Of a DNA stretch of 22,424 nucleotides, positions 14,814 through 22,194 are shown piece after piece; position 1 is the first letter of the stretch; the number at the start of each line of letters is the position of its first letter. Under the pieces are notes generated by a model that was not told the origin of the DNA, did not search any database, and saw nothing but the letters and a program-made list of their open reading frames with translations. This DNA comes from an uncultured bacterium (GTDB lineage: Bacteria > Pseudomonadota > Alphaproteobacteria > SP197). The DNA is taken from the NCBI GenBank assembly GCA_938014945.1, contig CALLQH010000163.1:1-22424 (forward strand), written 5' to 3'. Both the position numbers and the translations under genes were made by a program.

Positions 14814-15763
14814 GCACGAAGAACTTCGCCAGCCAGGGCGATCTTGCCGAAAAGAAGGTGAGCTTCACGGAGCTTGCCGAGGGCGCCTATGCCTACACGG
14901 CGGAGGGCGATCCCAACTCCGGGATCATCGTGGGCGACGACGGCGTCATGGTGATCGATACCCAGGCCACGCCCGCCATGGCGCAGGATGTCATCGCCCG
15001 CGTGCGGCAGGTGACCGACAAGCCGATCAAATACGTCGTGCTGACGCACTACCACGCCGTGCGCGTGCTCGGCGCCTCGGCCTACGGCGCCGAACACATC
15101 ATTGCCAGCCGCGGCACCTTCGAGCTGATCCAGGAGCGCGGCCAGCAGGACATGGATTCTGAGATCCAGCGCTTCCCGCGCCTGTTCCAGGGTGTGGAGA
15201 CAGTGCCGGGTCTCACCTGGCCGACCATCGTCTTCGATCAGGCGATGACCCTGTGGATGGGCAGGCGCGAGGTGCGCATCGCCCATGTCGGGCGCGGCCA
15301 CACCAAGGGTGACACGGTGGTCTGGCTGCCGCAGGAAAAGGTGCTGTTCGCTGGCGATCTGGTGGAATTCGGCGCCACGCCCTACACGGGCGATGCCTAT
15401 CTGACCGACTGGCCGGCAACGCTCGATGCGGTGTCGGCGATGGGGGCGGAGCGCCTGGTGCCGGGCCGAGGCGATGCCCTGATGAACGCGGAAGAGATCG
15501 CGGAGGCCATCGGCGGCACGCGGGCCTTCATCACCGACCTGCTGGAAAGTGCAAAGAAGGGCGTTGCCGCCGGCCACGACCTGCGCCGCGTCTATGACGA
15601 GACCTATGGGGCCATGGCGCAGCGTTACGGCAACTGGGTGATCTTCGAGCATTGCATGCCGTTCGACGTCTCGCGCGCCTACGACGAAGCCGGCGGCCAG
15701 CGCGATCCGCGCATCTGGACCGCCGAACGCGACATCGAGATGTGGAAGGCTCTGCAGGGCTGA
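14810..15763 (+). CDS. MBL-fold hydrolase-like protein with incomplete metal site
   Basis: This 317-residue protein has the metallo-beta-lactamase fold. The first motif reads THYHAVR (79-85) instead of T-H-x-H-x-D-H: His80 and His82 are kept, but the Asp and third His positions are Val84 and Arg85. The later GHTKGD His164 and AGDLVEF Asp183 are kept, while the VPGHG-type His is Arg220 (VPGRGD). Metal site 1 could therefore still form, while site 2 has lost most ligands. Activity may be single-metal, altered or lost. It starts in an ATGA overlap with hmgA and ends 5 bases before the monooxygenase gene, so it belongs to the same operon. From memory, homologues beside hmgA-like genes in alphaproteobacteria have the same changed motif, which suggests a specialised rather than broken protein. 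Substrate unknown. Confidence 0.85.
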   Translation: MSTKNFASQGDLAEKKVSFTELAEGAYAYTAEGDPNSGIIVGDDGVMVIDTQATPAMAQDVIARVRQVTDKPIKYVVLTHYHAVRVLGASAYGAEHIIASRGTFELIQERGQQDMDSEIQRFPRLFQGVETVPGLTWPTIVFDQAMTLWMGRREVRIAHVGRGHTKGDTVVWLPQEKVLFAGDLVEFGATPYTGDAYLTDWPATLDAVSAMGAERLVPGRGDALMNAEEIAEAIGGTRAFITDLLESAKKGVAAGHDLRRVYDETYGAMAQRYGNWVIFEHCMPFDVSRAYDEAGGQRDPRIWTAERDIEMWKALQG

Positions 15764-15768
15764 GCGCC

Positions 15769-17358
15769 ATGGCATCGGGCTTCAACTACGTCGCCTATCC
15801 CTACCGCCATGTCGCCGACCAGGATGCGGCCGAGCCCGCCCATCATGCGGTGATCGTTGCCGGTGGCGGGCTGGTGGGGCTGACCTTTGCCGTCGACATG
15901 GCGGTGCGCGGCCATGATGTCCTGGTGCTCGACGACAACGACCGGGTCAGCGTCGGTTCACGCTCGATCTGTGTCGCCAAGCGTTCGCTGGAGATCTTCG
16001 ACCGCCTGGGCATCGGCGCGCGCTGTGCGGAAAAGGGCGTGGTGTGGAACACCGGCAAGGTGCTGCACGGCGACCGCCTGCTCTACGCCTTCGACCTGCT
16101 GCCCGAGAAGGGCCACCGCTTCCCCGCCTTCGTGAACCTGCAGCAGTATTATGTGGAGACCTTCCTGATCGAGCGCTTCGCCGAACTGGGCCGGGGCGAA
16201 CTGCGCTGGAAGAACAAGGTGGTCGGCGTGGAGACAGGCGAGGACCGTGTCACCGTGACGGTGGAGACACCGGACGGCCCCTACACCATGACCTGTGACT
16301 GGCTGGTCGCCGCCGACGGCGTGAAGAGCTCGGTGCGCAACGCGCTGGGCCTGACCTTCGAAGGCGAGAGCTTTCATGACCATTTCCTCATCACCGATGT
16401 CGTGATGCACTCCGACATGCCGGTGGAGCGCCGCTTCTGGTTCGATCCGCCCTTCCATGGCGGCAAGTCGGCCCTGCTGCACAAGCAACCCGACAACATC
16501 TGGCGCATCGACCTGCAGCTTGGCCCCGACGCCGACCGTGAGGCTGAGATGCGCGAGGAGGCGATCGTGCCGCGCCTCAAGGCGATGCTGGGCCCGGAGA
16601 CAGCGTTCACGATCGACTGGTCCAGCCTCTATACCTTCCAGTGCCGGCGCATGGAGCGCTTCCATCACGGCCGCGTCGTTTTCGTCGGCGATGCCGCCCA
16701 TACCGTCTCGCCCTTCGGCGCGCGCGGCGGCAACGGCGGCATCCAGGATGCCGACAATCTCGCCTGGAAACTTGCCGCCATCATGGAGGGCAGGGCGGGC
16801 GAAACCCTGCTCGAAACTTACGAAGCCGAGCGGGTTCCCGCCGCCGACGAGAACATCCTCAACTCCACCCGCGCGACCGACTTCATCGCGCCCAAGAATG
16901 CGGCGATGGAACTCTTCCGTGAGGCGGTCCTGGGCCTTGCCGATCACCACGCCTTCGCCCGCGCCTTCGTCAACAGCGGGCGCCTCTCGGTTGCCCACAA
17001 ATGCGCGGCGAGCCCGCTCGCCTCGCCCGACGAGGGCGTCTTTGCGGGCGGCGTCGCACCAGGCTGGCCCGCGCTCGATGCGCCGCTGGGGAACAACTGG
17101 CTGCTCGAGAAGCTGGGCGGCGATTTCGTCCTGCTGCTGGTAGGCCATGATCCCGTCGCCTTTGCCGGCCTGCCCTTGCGGCTACTCGCCCTGGAGGCGG
17201 GCGACGACCGCGACGGGCTGATCGCATCGCGTTACGATCTGGCAACGCCGGGGGCCTATCTCTTCCGTCCGGACCAGCATGTCGCCGCGCGCTTCCGCCA
17301 TCCCACGCCGGAAGGCGTGCGTGCGGCCCTCGACCGCGCCATGGGGCAGATGCAATGA
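15769..17358 (+). CDS. FAD-dependent aromatic monooxygenase (FAD_binding_3 family), possible hydroxyphenylacetate hydroxylase
   Basis: This 529-residue class A flavoprotein hydroxylase would use NAD(P)H and oxygen to hydroxylate a phenolic acid. The FAD motif GGGLVG is at 32-37, the DG motif region CDWLVAADGVKSSVR at 176-190, and the GD motif FVGDAAHTVSPFGARGGNGG at 305-324. The C-terminal part (about 430-529) matches the thioredoxin-like third domain of MhpA/phenol-hydroxylase relatives. The frame is open upstream inside the MBL gene, but the ATG at 15769, 5 bases after that gene, starts just before the FAD fold. It is followed in a 4-base overlap by a 66-residue DUF2783 protein. Placed beside a homogentisate dioxygenase, it may form homogentisate from a hydroxyphenylacetate, as MhaA does in Pseudomonas putida. 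The substrate is inferred from context only. Confidence 0.85.
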   Translation: MASGFNYVAYPYRHVADQDAAEPAHHAVIVAGGGLVGLTFAVDMAVRGHDVLVLDDNDRVSVGSRSICVAKRSLEIFDRLGIGARCAEKGVVWNTGKVLHGDRLLYAFDLLPEKGHRFPAFVNLQQYYVETFLIERFAELGRGELRWKNKVVGVETGEDRVTVTVETPDGPYTMTCDWLVAADGVKSSVRNALGLTFEGESFHDHFLITDVVMHSDMPVERRFWFDPPFHGGKSALLHKQPDNIWRIDLQLGPDADREAEMREEAIVPRLKAMLGPETAFTIDWSSLYTFQCRRMERFHHGRVVFVGDAAHTVSPFGARGGNGGIQDADNLAWKLAAIMEGRAGETLLETYEAERVPAADENILNSTRATDFIAPKNAAMELFREAVLGLADHHAFARAFVNSGRLSVAHKCAASPLASPDEGVFAGGVAPGWPALDAPLGNNWLLEKLGGDFVLLLVGHDPVAFAGLPLRLLALEAGDDRDGLIASRYDLATPGAYLFRPDQHVAARFRHPTPEGVRAALDRAMGQMQ

Positions 17359-17555
17359 CCGCCACGCTCGACACCAGCCCGCGCCTCAAGCGCCCCGATG
17401 ATGTCTATCAGGCGCTGATGGATGCACAGAAGACGATGACCGCGCGGGAGGCCGATCTCTTCCGCGCCCGCCTCGTGCTGCTGCTCGCCAACCAGGTGGG
17501 CGATGATGACGTGGTGCTGGCCGCCATCGAAGCCGCGCGGCCGGAGACGTCGTGA
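17355..17555 (+). CDS. DUF2783 family small protein, possible coupling component of the monooxygenase
   Basis: This 66-residue, mostly helical protein has a central ALMDAQKTMTAREADLFRAR stretch and a helix LVLLLANQVGDDDVVLAAIEAAR, consistent with a two-helix DUF2783 protein. It has no cysteine, no signal peptide and no membrane segment. It overlaps the monooxygenase gene by 4 bases (ATGA) and the next gene by 4 bases, so it is made in step with both. Its size and place recall MhaB, the roughly 7-kDa protein needed by the flavoprotein 3-hydroxyphenylacetate 6-hydroxylase MhaA of Pseudomonas putida. Whether DUF2783 and MhaB are one family I could not check. The family call is from memory of small proteins found next to such monooxygenases. 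Confidence 0.75.
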   Translation: MTATLDTSPRLKRPDDVYQALMDAQKTMTAREADLFRARLVLLLANQVGDDDVVLAAIEAARPETS

Positions 17556-18007
17556 GCGCGGTCTTCGTCGATGCCGATGCCTGTCCGGTCAAGGACGAGG
17601 TCATCCGGGTCATCACCCGCCACGGCGTTTTGGTCCACATGGTGAGCAACGGCTGGCTGCGCCTGGAGGAAAACCCGCTGATCGACAAGGTGGTGGTGCC
17701 CCAGGGTCCCGATGTCGCCGACGACTGGATCGCCGAGCGGGCGGGGCGGGGCGATGTCGTGGTCACGGCCGACATTCCGCTCGCCGCCCGCTGCCTGGAG
17801 AACGGCGCGCGGGTGATCGGCCACGGCGGGCGCCCCTTCACGCAGGACAGCATCGGCAGCGCGCTTGCCATGCGGGAACTCAGCGCCCACTTGCGCGAGA
17901 CCGGCGAGATCAAGGGCAGCGGTGCCATGTTCGGCAAGAAGGACCGCCTGCGGTTTCTGGATGCGCTGGAACGCGAACTGACCGCCGCCAAACGGGAGAC
18001 CGGCTGA
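17552..18007 (+). CDS. YaiI/YqxD family protein (DUF188), PIN-like nuclease fold
   Basis: This 151-residue protein opens with the family signature FVDADACPVKDEV (5-17), followed by a VSNGW strand, VPQGPDVADDWIAERAG, a VVVTADIPLAARCLENGARV block and the late GRPFTQDSIGSALAMREL motif. Conserved acidic residues Asp7, Asp9 and Asp67 sit where a PIN-like fold would hold metal; a nuclease role is suggested for the family but is not established. The start is a GTG at 17552 within a GTGA overlap with the DUF2783 gene. Its place at the end of an aromatic-degradation operon is not explained by any known function; it may simply share transcription. It ends 6 bases from the convergent dadA-like gene. Confidence 0.9.
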   Translation: MSAVFVDADACPVKDEVIRVITRHGVLVHMVSNGWLRLEENPLIDKVVVPQGPDVADDWIAERAGRGDVVVTADIPLAARCLENGARVIGHGGRPFTQDSIGSALAMRELSAHLRETGEIKGSGAMFGKKDRLRFLDALERELTAAKRETG

Positions 18008-18018
18008 GGGCCTTCAGC
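18003..18018. terminator. Palindrome spanning the convergent stop codons of the yaiI-like and dadA-like genes
   Basis: GCTGAGGG and CCTTCAGC form a nearly perfect palindrome (one G-T pair) that includes both stop codons. It could act as a short stem for both transcripts. No T-run follows in either direction. Confidence 0.25.
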
Positions 18019-19255
18019 GCAGGCCCATGCCGTCGAGCGGCACGGCCGGTTCGGTGCCCTTCACGAGATCGGCGACGATGCGGGCGCTGCCCGGGGCCAT
18101 GGTCCAGCCCATGTGACCGTGGCCGGTGTTGACGATGAGGTTGCCGTGCGTACGGCCGATGACCGGCGTGCCCTCCGGGGTCATCGGGCGCAGGCCGGCC
18201 CAGTAGTCCGGACGGGCATAGTCGGCGCCGCGGGGATAAAGCTCGCGCACCTTGGTCAGCATGTGATCGAAGTCGGCGGGTTTGTGGCCGGTATCGAAGC
18301 CGGCGAACTCGGCCGTGGCGGTGACGCGCAAACGGTCGCCGAAACGGGCATAGGCGACGAGGTTGTCCTCGTCGACGCCGCCGAAGGTCGGCGGCTGGTG
18401 CTCCGGCCCGATGGGCAGGGTCACCGAGTAACCCTTGATCGGATAGACCGGCAGGGAGAGACCCAGGCTGCGGCCCAGCGCCGGGCTCCAGACACCCAGG
18501 CACAGCACGACGAGGTCGCCCTTGATCTCGCCCTGTGCCGTCTTCACTGCGGCGATGCGTCCGTTCTCGCGACGCAAGCCGGTGACCTGCGTGCCATAAC
18601 GGAAGGCGATGCCCTGCTGCGCACAGCGTTCGGCAAGACGGCAGGTATAGACGCGGGCGTCGCCGCTGCCGTCGTCAGGGCACCACACCGCGCCGGCGAT
18701 ACGCTCGCGGGCTTGCGCCAGGGCGGGATCGATGCGGATCGCCTCGTCGGTATCGATGACGCGCAGATCCATCCCCTCATCGCGCAGGATCGCCATGTTG
18801 GCCGCACCCTTCTGCAGGGTTTCGGCGCTGCGGTAGAGATAGACGAGGCCGCCGGGGACACCGTGGAAGTCGATCCCGGCGTCATCGGCGATGGCGTGCA
18901 GGCGCTCGGCGGAGTAACGCGCCAGGCGCAGCTTGCGCCGGGTGTTGCGCACCGCGCGCGCCGCCGTGCAGTTCCTCAGGAAGCGCGCGGACCAGATCCA
19001 CAGGTGCGGATCGAGGCTGGGGCGGAAACGCAGGGCCTGGCCTGGCAGATACAGCGACTTCAGCAGGATCTTCGGCGCCTTCGGCGAGGCCCAGGAGAAG
19101 GAATGGCTGGGCGCGATCAGCCCGGCATTGGCAAAGCTGGTGCCCAGCGCGGGGCCTTCCAGCCGTTCGACCACGGTCACCTCGTGGCCGTCGCGCATCA
19201 TCTCCCAGGCTGTGGTGATCCCGACGATGCCCGCGCCCAGAACCGTGATCTTCAT
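18014..19255 (-). CDS. dadA: D-amino acid dehydrogenase (DadA-like FAD oxidoreductase)
   Basis: This 413-residue FAD protein of the DAO family would oxidise D-amino acids (typically D-alanine) to 2-oxo acids and ammonia, passing electrons to the respiratory chain at the inner face of the membrane. The FAD motif GAGIVG is at 7-12, after a short first strand. The DadA-typical GTSFANAGLIAPSHSFSWASP block is at 38-58, and GLVYLYRS lies near 136. The C terminus has YWAGLRPMTPEGTPVIGRT followed by the GHGHMGWTMAPGSA FAD-contacting motif. The frame is open to 19450, but the upstream part has no similarity; the ATG at 19255 has GGAG 7 bases before it. No racemase or Lrp-type regulator accompanies it. 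Another amine oxidase of the same family is the main alternative. It is divergent from the kinase gene. Confidence 0.8.
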   Translation of the reverse strand: MKITVLGAGIVGITTAWEMMRDGHEVTVVERLEGPALGTSFANAGLIAPSHSFSWASPKAPKILLKSLYLPGQALRFRPSLDPHLWIWSARFLRNCTAARAVRNTRRKLRLARYSAERLHAIADDAGIDFHGVPGGLVYLYRSAETLQKGAANMAILRDEGMDLRVIDTDEAIRIDPALAQARERIAGAVWCPDDGSGDARVYTCRLAERCAQQGIAFRYGTQVTGLRRENGRIAAVKTAQGEIKGDLVVLCLGVWSPALGRSLGLSLPVYPIKGYSVTLPIGPEHQPPTFGGVDEDNLVAYARFGDRLRVTATAEFAGFDTGHKPADFDHMLTKVRELYPRGADYARPDYWAGLRPMTPEGTPVIGRTHGNLIVNTGHGHMGWTMAPGSARIVADLVKGTEPAVPLDGMGLR

Positions 19256-19383
19256 GCCACCGCTCCATCGCCCGGAACCGGGCTCTGCCCCGCAGCCATG
19301 GCAACGCTTCGCGGGCCGCCAGGCAAGCGGATTCGCAGGGCGCGACAAACCGTCTGGACGCGGCGATGGGGATGCTGAAACAA

Positions 19384-19413
19384 TTGAAACATTCCGGGCC
19401 TGCTTCTGATACA
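19384..19413 (+). promoter_or_regulatory. Candidate sigma-70 promoter of the four-PAS kinase gene, with overlapping inverted repeat
   Basis: A TTGAAA box (19384-19389) and a GATACA box (19408-19413) are 18 bases apart, placing a start point near 19420, upstream of the chosen kinase start at 19477. An imperfect inverted repeat, CCGGGCCTG (19394-19402) with CAGGCCGG (19412-19419), overlaps the spacer and -10 box and could be a regulator site. Both are pattern matches only. The rest of 19256-19476 holds nothing else I can support. Confidence 0.4.
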
Positions 19414-19476
19414 GGCCGGAAACAGGGGGCAGGTGAGCATGGCGGGGCACAAGCGCACCGAAGGGCCAGGGACCGC

Positions 19477-22194
19477 ATGGAACCGCTGCACGCCGCCGCC
19501 GCAGCCGGATACGACGACGTGAGCGACGCCGCGCGCCGCCACCAGACCCTGGTCGACTTTGCGGTCTCCCATTCGCGGGTGATTTTCTATATTGCCGGGC
19601 TGGGGGGCGACAAACCGGTCAGCTTCATCAGCCGCAATGTGGAAACCATCACCGGACACAAGGTGGCCGCGTTCCACGAGGACAGCCGCTACGGCCGCCG
19701 CTTCATCCACCCCGAGGAGATCGACCGCTACAACCGGGAAATCGCACGCCTGGGCGAGGTCGAATCGGTGAGCGTGCGTTATCGCTTCCGCACGACGGAC
19801 GGCGCCTGGCTGTGGTTCAACGACGATGTCCGCCTGTTGCCCGACGACGGCAAGGGGCCGCGCGAGTTCGTCGGCTCGATGACCGACGTGACGGAACTGG
19901 AAAAGGCAGAGCAGGCGCTGCGCCGCACCCAGGCCCTGCAGCACGCGGTCGTGGAATCGGCCCACCACGGCATCGTCCTGACCGATGACCAGGGGCTGAC
20001 GGTGAGTTTCAACGCCGCCGCCCTGGAACTGTTCGGCTATGAGCAGGACGAGGTCGTCGGCCGCCCGGTTGGCGACCTGATCGTGCCGCCGGACCTGCGC
20101 CAGGCCCATCAGAACGGTTTCGACCGCTTCCGCGCCACGGGCGAACTGACCATGGCGGGACGCCAGATCGAGACGCGCGCCATGCGGCGCGACGGCACGA
20201 CCTTTCCGGTGGAGCTTTCCTTCGCCCAGGTCGCGGTCGACGGCAGCACGCGTTTCGTCGCCGAGATCCGCGACATCACCGAGCGGGTCGAGGCCGAACG
20301 CCACAGCCGGCGCCTTGCCCAGCTGCTGCAGGATGCGGTCGACAGCCTGCCCCACGGCTTTTCCGTGGTCGACCGCGACGGTTACTACGAGATCTGCAAC
20401 CGCGCGTTCGCCGGCCATTACGGCTGCCGCCCCGAGGATCTCGTGGGCCATCACCGCACCGAGATCATCGACCGTCTGCTGCCCCAGTTCGATCTGATCG
20501 ACGGCGACCCGGTGGCCGGCGCCGCCGATGCGATGGAGCTGCTGGAACGCTCCCGTGAGCGGCCCATCGAGGTGCGCCTGAAGTCCGGCGTGTGGTGGCT
20601 GGTGACGCGCCAGGTGACCAGCGACGGGCGCATCACCTCGCTGCGTTCGGACATCACCAACCTGAAACAGGCCCAGGAGGCGGCCAGCGCGAGCAACGCC
20701 TTCATCACGCGCCTGCTCGACGCCTGCCCGGTGCCCTTCGGCATGTCGCGCATGGCCGACAGCCTGGTGCTCTATGAAAGCCCGGCGTCCAAGGCGCTCT
20801 ACCAGCGCGATTTCAGCGCCGGCCCGGTCCACGCGGTCAACAACTTCGCCGATCCCGACGACCGCAAGCTCTACGTCGAGATGCTGAAGAGCCAGGGTTA
20901 CGTCGAAAGTTTCCAGGCGATGCTGCGGCGCAACGACGGCACGGTGTTTCCAGGCTCCCTCTCGGGCCGCCTCATCGAATATGACGGCGAGGAGCTGATC
21001 GTCTTTTCCTCCACCGACCTGACGCGCCAGATCGAGATCGAGGAGGAGATGACGCGCCAGCGCGACGCCCTGCACCAGAGCGAGAAGCTCAGCGCGCTCG
21101 GCGAGCTGCTGTCGGGCATCGCGCACGAACTCAACAACCCGCTCTCGGTGCTGGTCGGCCAGGCTCTGCTGCTGAAGGAAACCGCCCAGGACGAGAGGGT
21201 GCAGGAGCGCGCGGCCAAGATCGGAACGGCGGCCGACCGCTGCGCGCGCATCGTGAAGAGCTTCCTGGCGATGGCGCGCCAGCGCCCGATGCGCAACGTG
21301 GAGACCGACCTCAACGCGCTCGTGCGCGATGCGATGGAGCTCACCTCCTATGCGCTGCGGTCTTCCAACATCGCGGTGGAGCTTCGCCTTTCGGACAACC
21401 TGCCGACGATCAACGGCGATCCCGACCAGCTGCAGCAGATCATCATCAACCTGGTGGTCAACGCCCAGCACGCGCTCGACGCGGTGCCCGAGCCGCGCGT
21501 GTTGCGCATCATCACGGCCTTCCGCTCGCGCGACCGCGAGGTGGTGCTGAAGGTCAAGGATAACGGCCAGGGCATGGCCGACCATGTCCGCCGGCGCATC
21601 TTCGAGCCGCTGTTCACGACCAAGGAGGTCGGCGTCGGCACGGGCATCGGCCTGGCGTTGTGCCACCGCATCGTCACGTCCCACGGCGGGCGCATCAAGG
21701 TGGAGAGCGCGCAGGGCGAAGGCGCGACCTTCATCCTGCGTTTCCCCGCCGCGGCGCCGATGGAGCAGGACGCCGATGCCGGAGCGGGGGCGACGGGCAC
21801 CGGCGTGGGCCGCGTGCTGGTGGTCGACGACGAGCCGGAGGTCGGCGACCTGGTCGCCGAAATCCTGACGCGGGAAGGTTACGAGGTGACGGTGGCGCGC
21901 AGCGGGGAGGAGGCCCTGGGCCTGATCCGTACGCGCCGCTTTGCGGCCATCGTCAGCGATCTGCGCATGCCCGGCATGGATGGCATGGACCTGCACGCGC
22001 GTATCTCGGAGATGGCGCCGCAGCTTCTGCCTTCCCTGGGCTTCATGACGGGCGACACCATGGGCGCGCGGGCGCATGCTTTCCTGGAGGCGACGGGTGC
22101 GCCCTTCATCGACAAGCCGATCCTGCCCGAGGACCTGCGCGGTCTGATGGCCCGGCTGACCTATCCGGAAGGCACAGAGGGGGAGGTTTCATGA
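19477..22194 (+). CDS. Soluble hybrid histidine kinase with four PAS domains and a C-terminal receiver
   Basis: This 905-residue sensor kinase has no membrane segment. PAS units lie at about 22-142 (PAS_3-like, HPEEIDRY and DGAWLWFNDDVR), 153-270, 280-395 (PAS_7-like, LPHGFSVVDRDG) and 407-517. HisKA carries His550 in LLSGIAHELNNPLS. The ATPase domain shows IINLVVNAQHALD (about 656-668), KDNGQGM (694-700) and GTGIGLALCHRIV. The receiver has Asp828 (VSDLRMPGMDG) and Lys880 (IDKPI). The frame is open back to 19366, but that part looks non-coding and contains a candidate promoter; the ATG at 19477 with an AGGG just upstream is preferred. The stop overlaps the next response regulator gene (ATGA), so kinase and regulator form one signalling unit. 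The signal is unknown. Confidence 0.92.
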   Translation: MEPLHAAAAAGYDDVSDAARRHQTLVDFAVSHSRVIFYIAGLGGDKPVSFISRNVETITGHKVAAFHEDSRYGRRFIHPEEIDRYNREIARLGEVESVSVRYRFRTTDGAWLWFNDDVRLLPDDGKGPREFVGSMTDVTELEKAEQALRRTQALQHAVVESAHHGIVLTDDQGLTVSFNAAALELFGYEQDEVVGRPVGDLIVPPDLRQAHQNGFDRFRATGELTMAGRQIETRAMRRDGTTFPVELSFAQVAVDGSTRFVAEIRDITERVEAERHSRRLAQLLQDAVDSLPHGFSVVDRDGYYEICNRAFAGHYGCRPEDLVGHHRTEIIDRLLPQFDLIDGDPVAGAADAMELLERSRERPIEVRLKSGVWWLVTRQVTSDGRITSLRSDITNLKQAQEAASASNAFITRLLDACPVPFGMSRMADSLVLYESPASKALYQRDFSAGPVHAVNNFADPDDRKLYVEMLKSQGYVESFQAMLRRNDGTVFPGSLSGRLIEYDGEELIVFSSTDLTRQIEIEEEMTRQRDALHQSEKLSALGELLSGIAHELNNPLSVLVGQALLLKETAQDERVQERAAKIGTAADRCARIVKSFLAMARQRPMRNVETDLNALVRDAMELTSYALRSSNIAVELRLSDNLPTINGDPDQLQQIIINLVVNAQHALDAVPEPRVLRIITAFRSRDREVVLKVKDNGQGMADHVRRRIFEPLFTTKEVGVGTGIGLALCHRIVTSHGGRIKVESAQGEGATFILRFPAAAPMEQDADAGAGATGTGVGRVLVVDDEPEVGDLVAEILTREGYEVTVARSGEEALGLIRTRRFAAIVSDLRMPGMDGMDLHARISEMAPQLLPSLGFMTGDTMGARAHAFLEATGAPFIDKPILPEDLRGLMARLTYPEGTEGEVS

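Noticed and set aside
19439..19522. 27-codon ORF overlapping the start of the four-PAS kinase gene
   Set aside because: It has a fair ribosome-site-like sequence, but there is no conservation evidence and its composition is that of the surrounding high-GC sequence. A leader peptide is possible but unsupported.
19252..22077. 941-codon open frame on - opposite the four-PAS kinase
   Set aside because: His/Arg/Ala/Val-rich antisense shadow without domains; the + strand frame carries complete kinase motifs and is coupled to the next gene.
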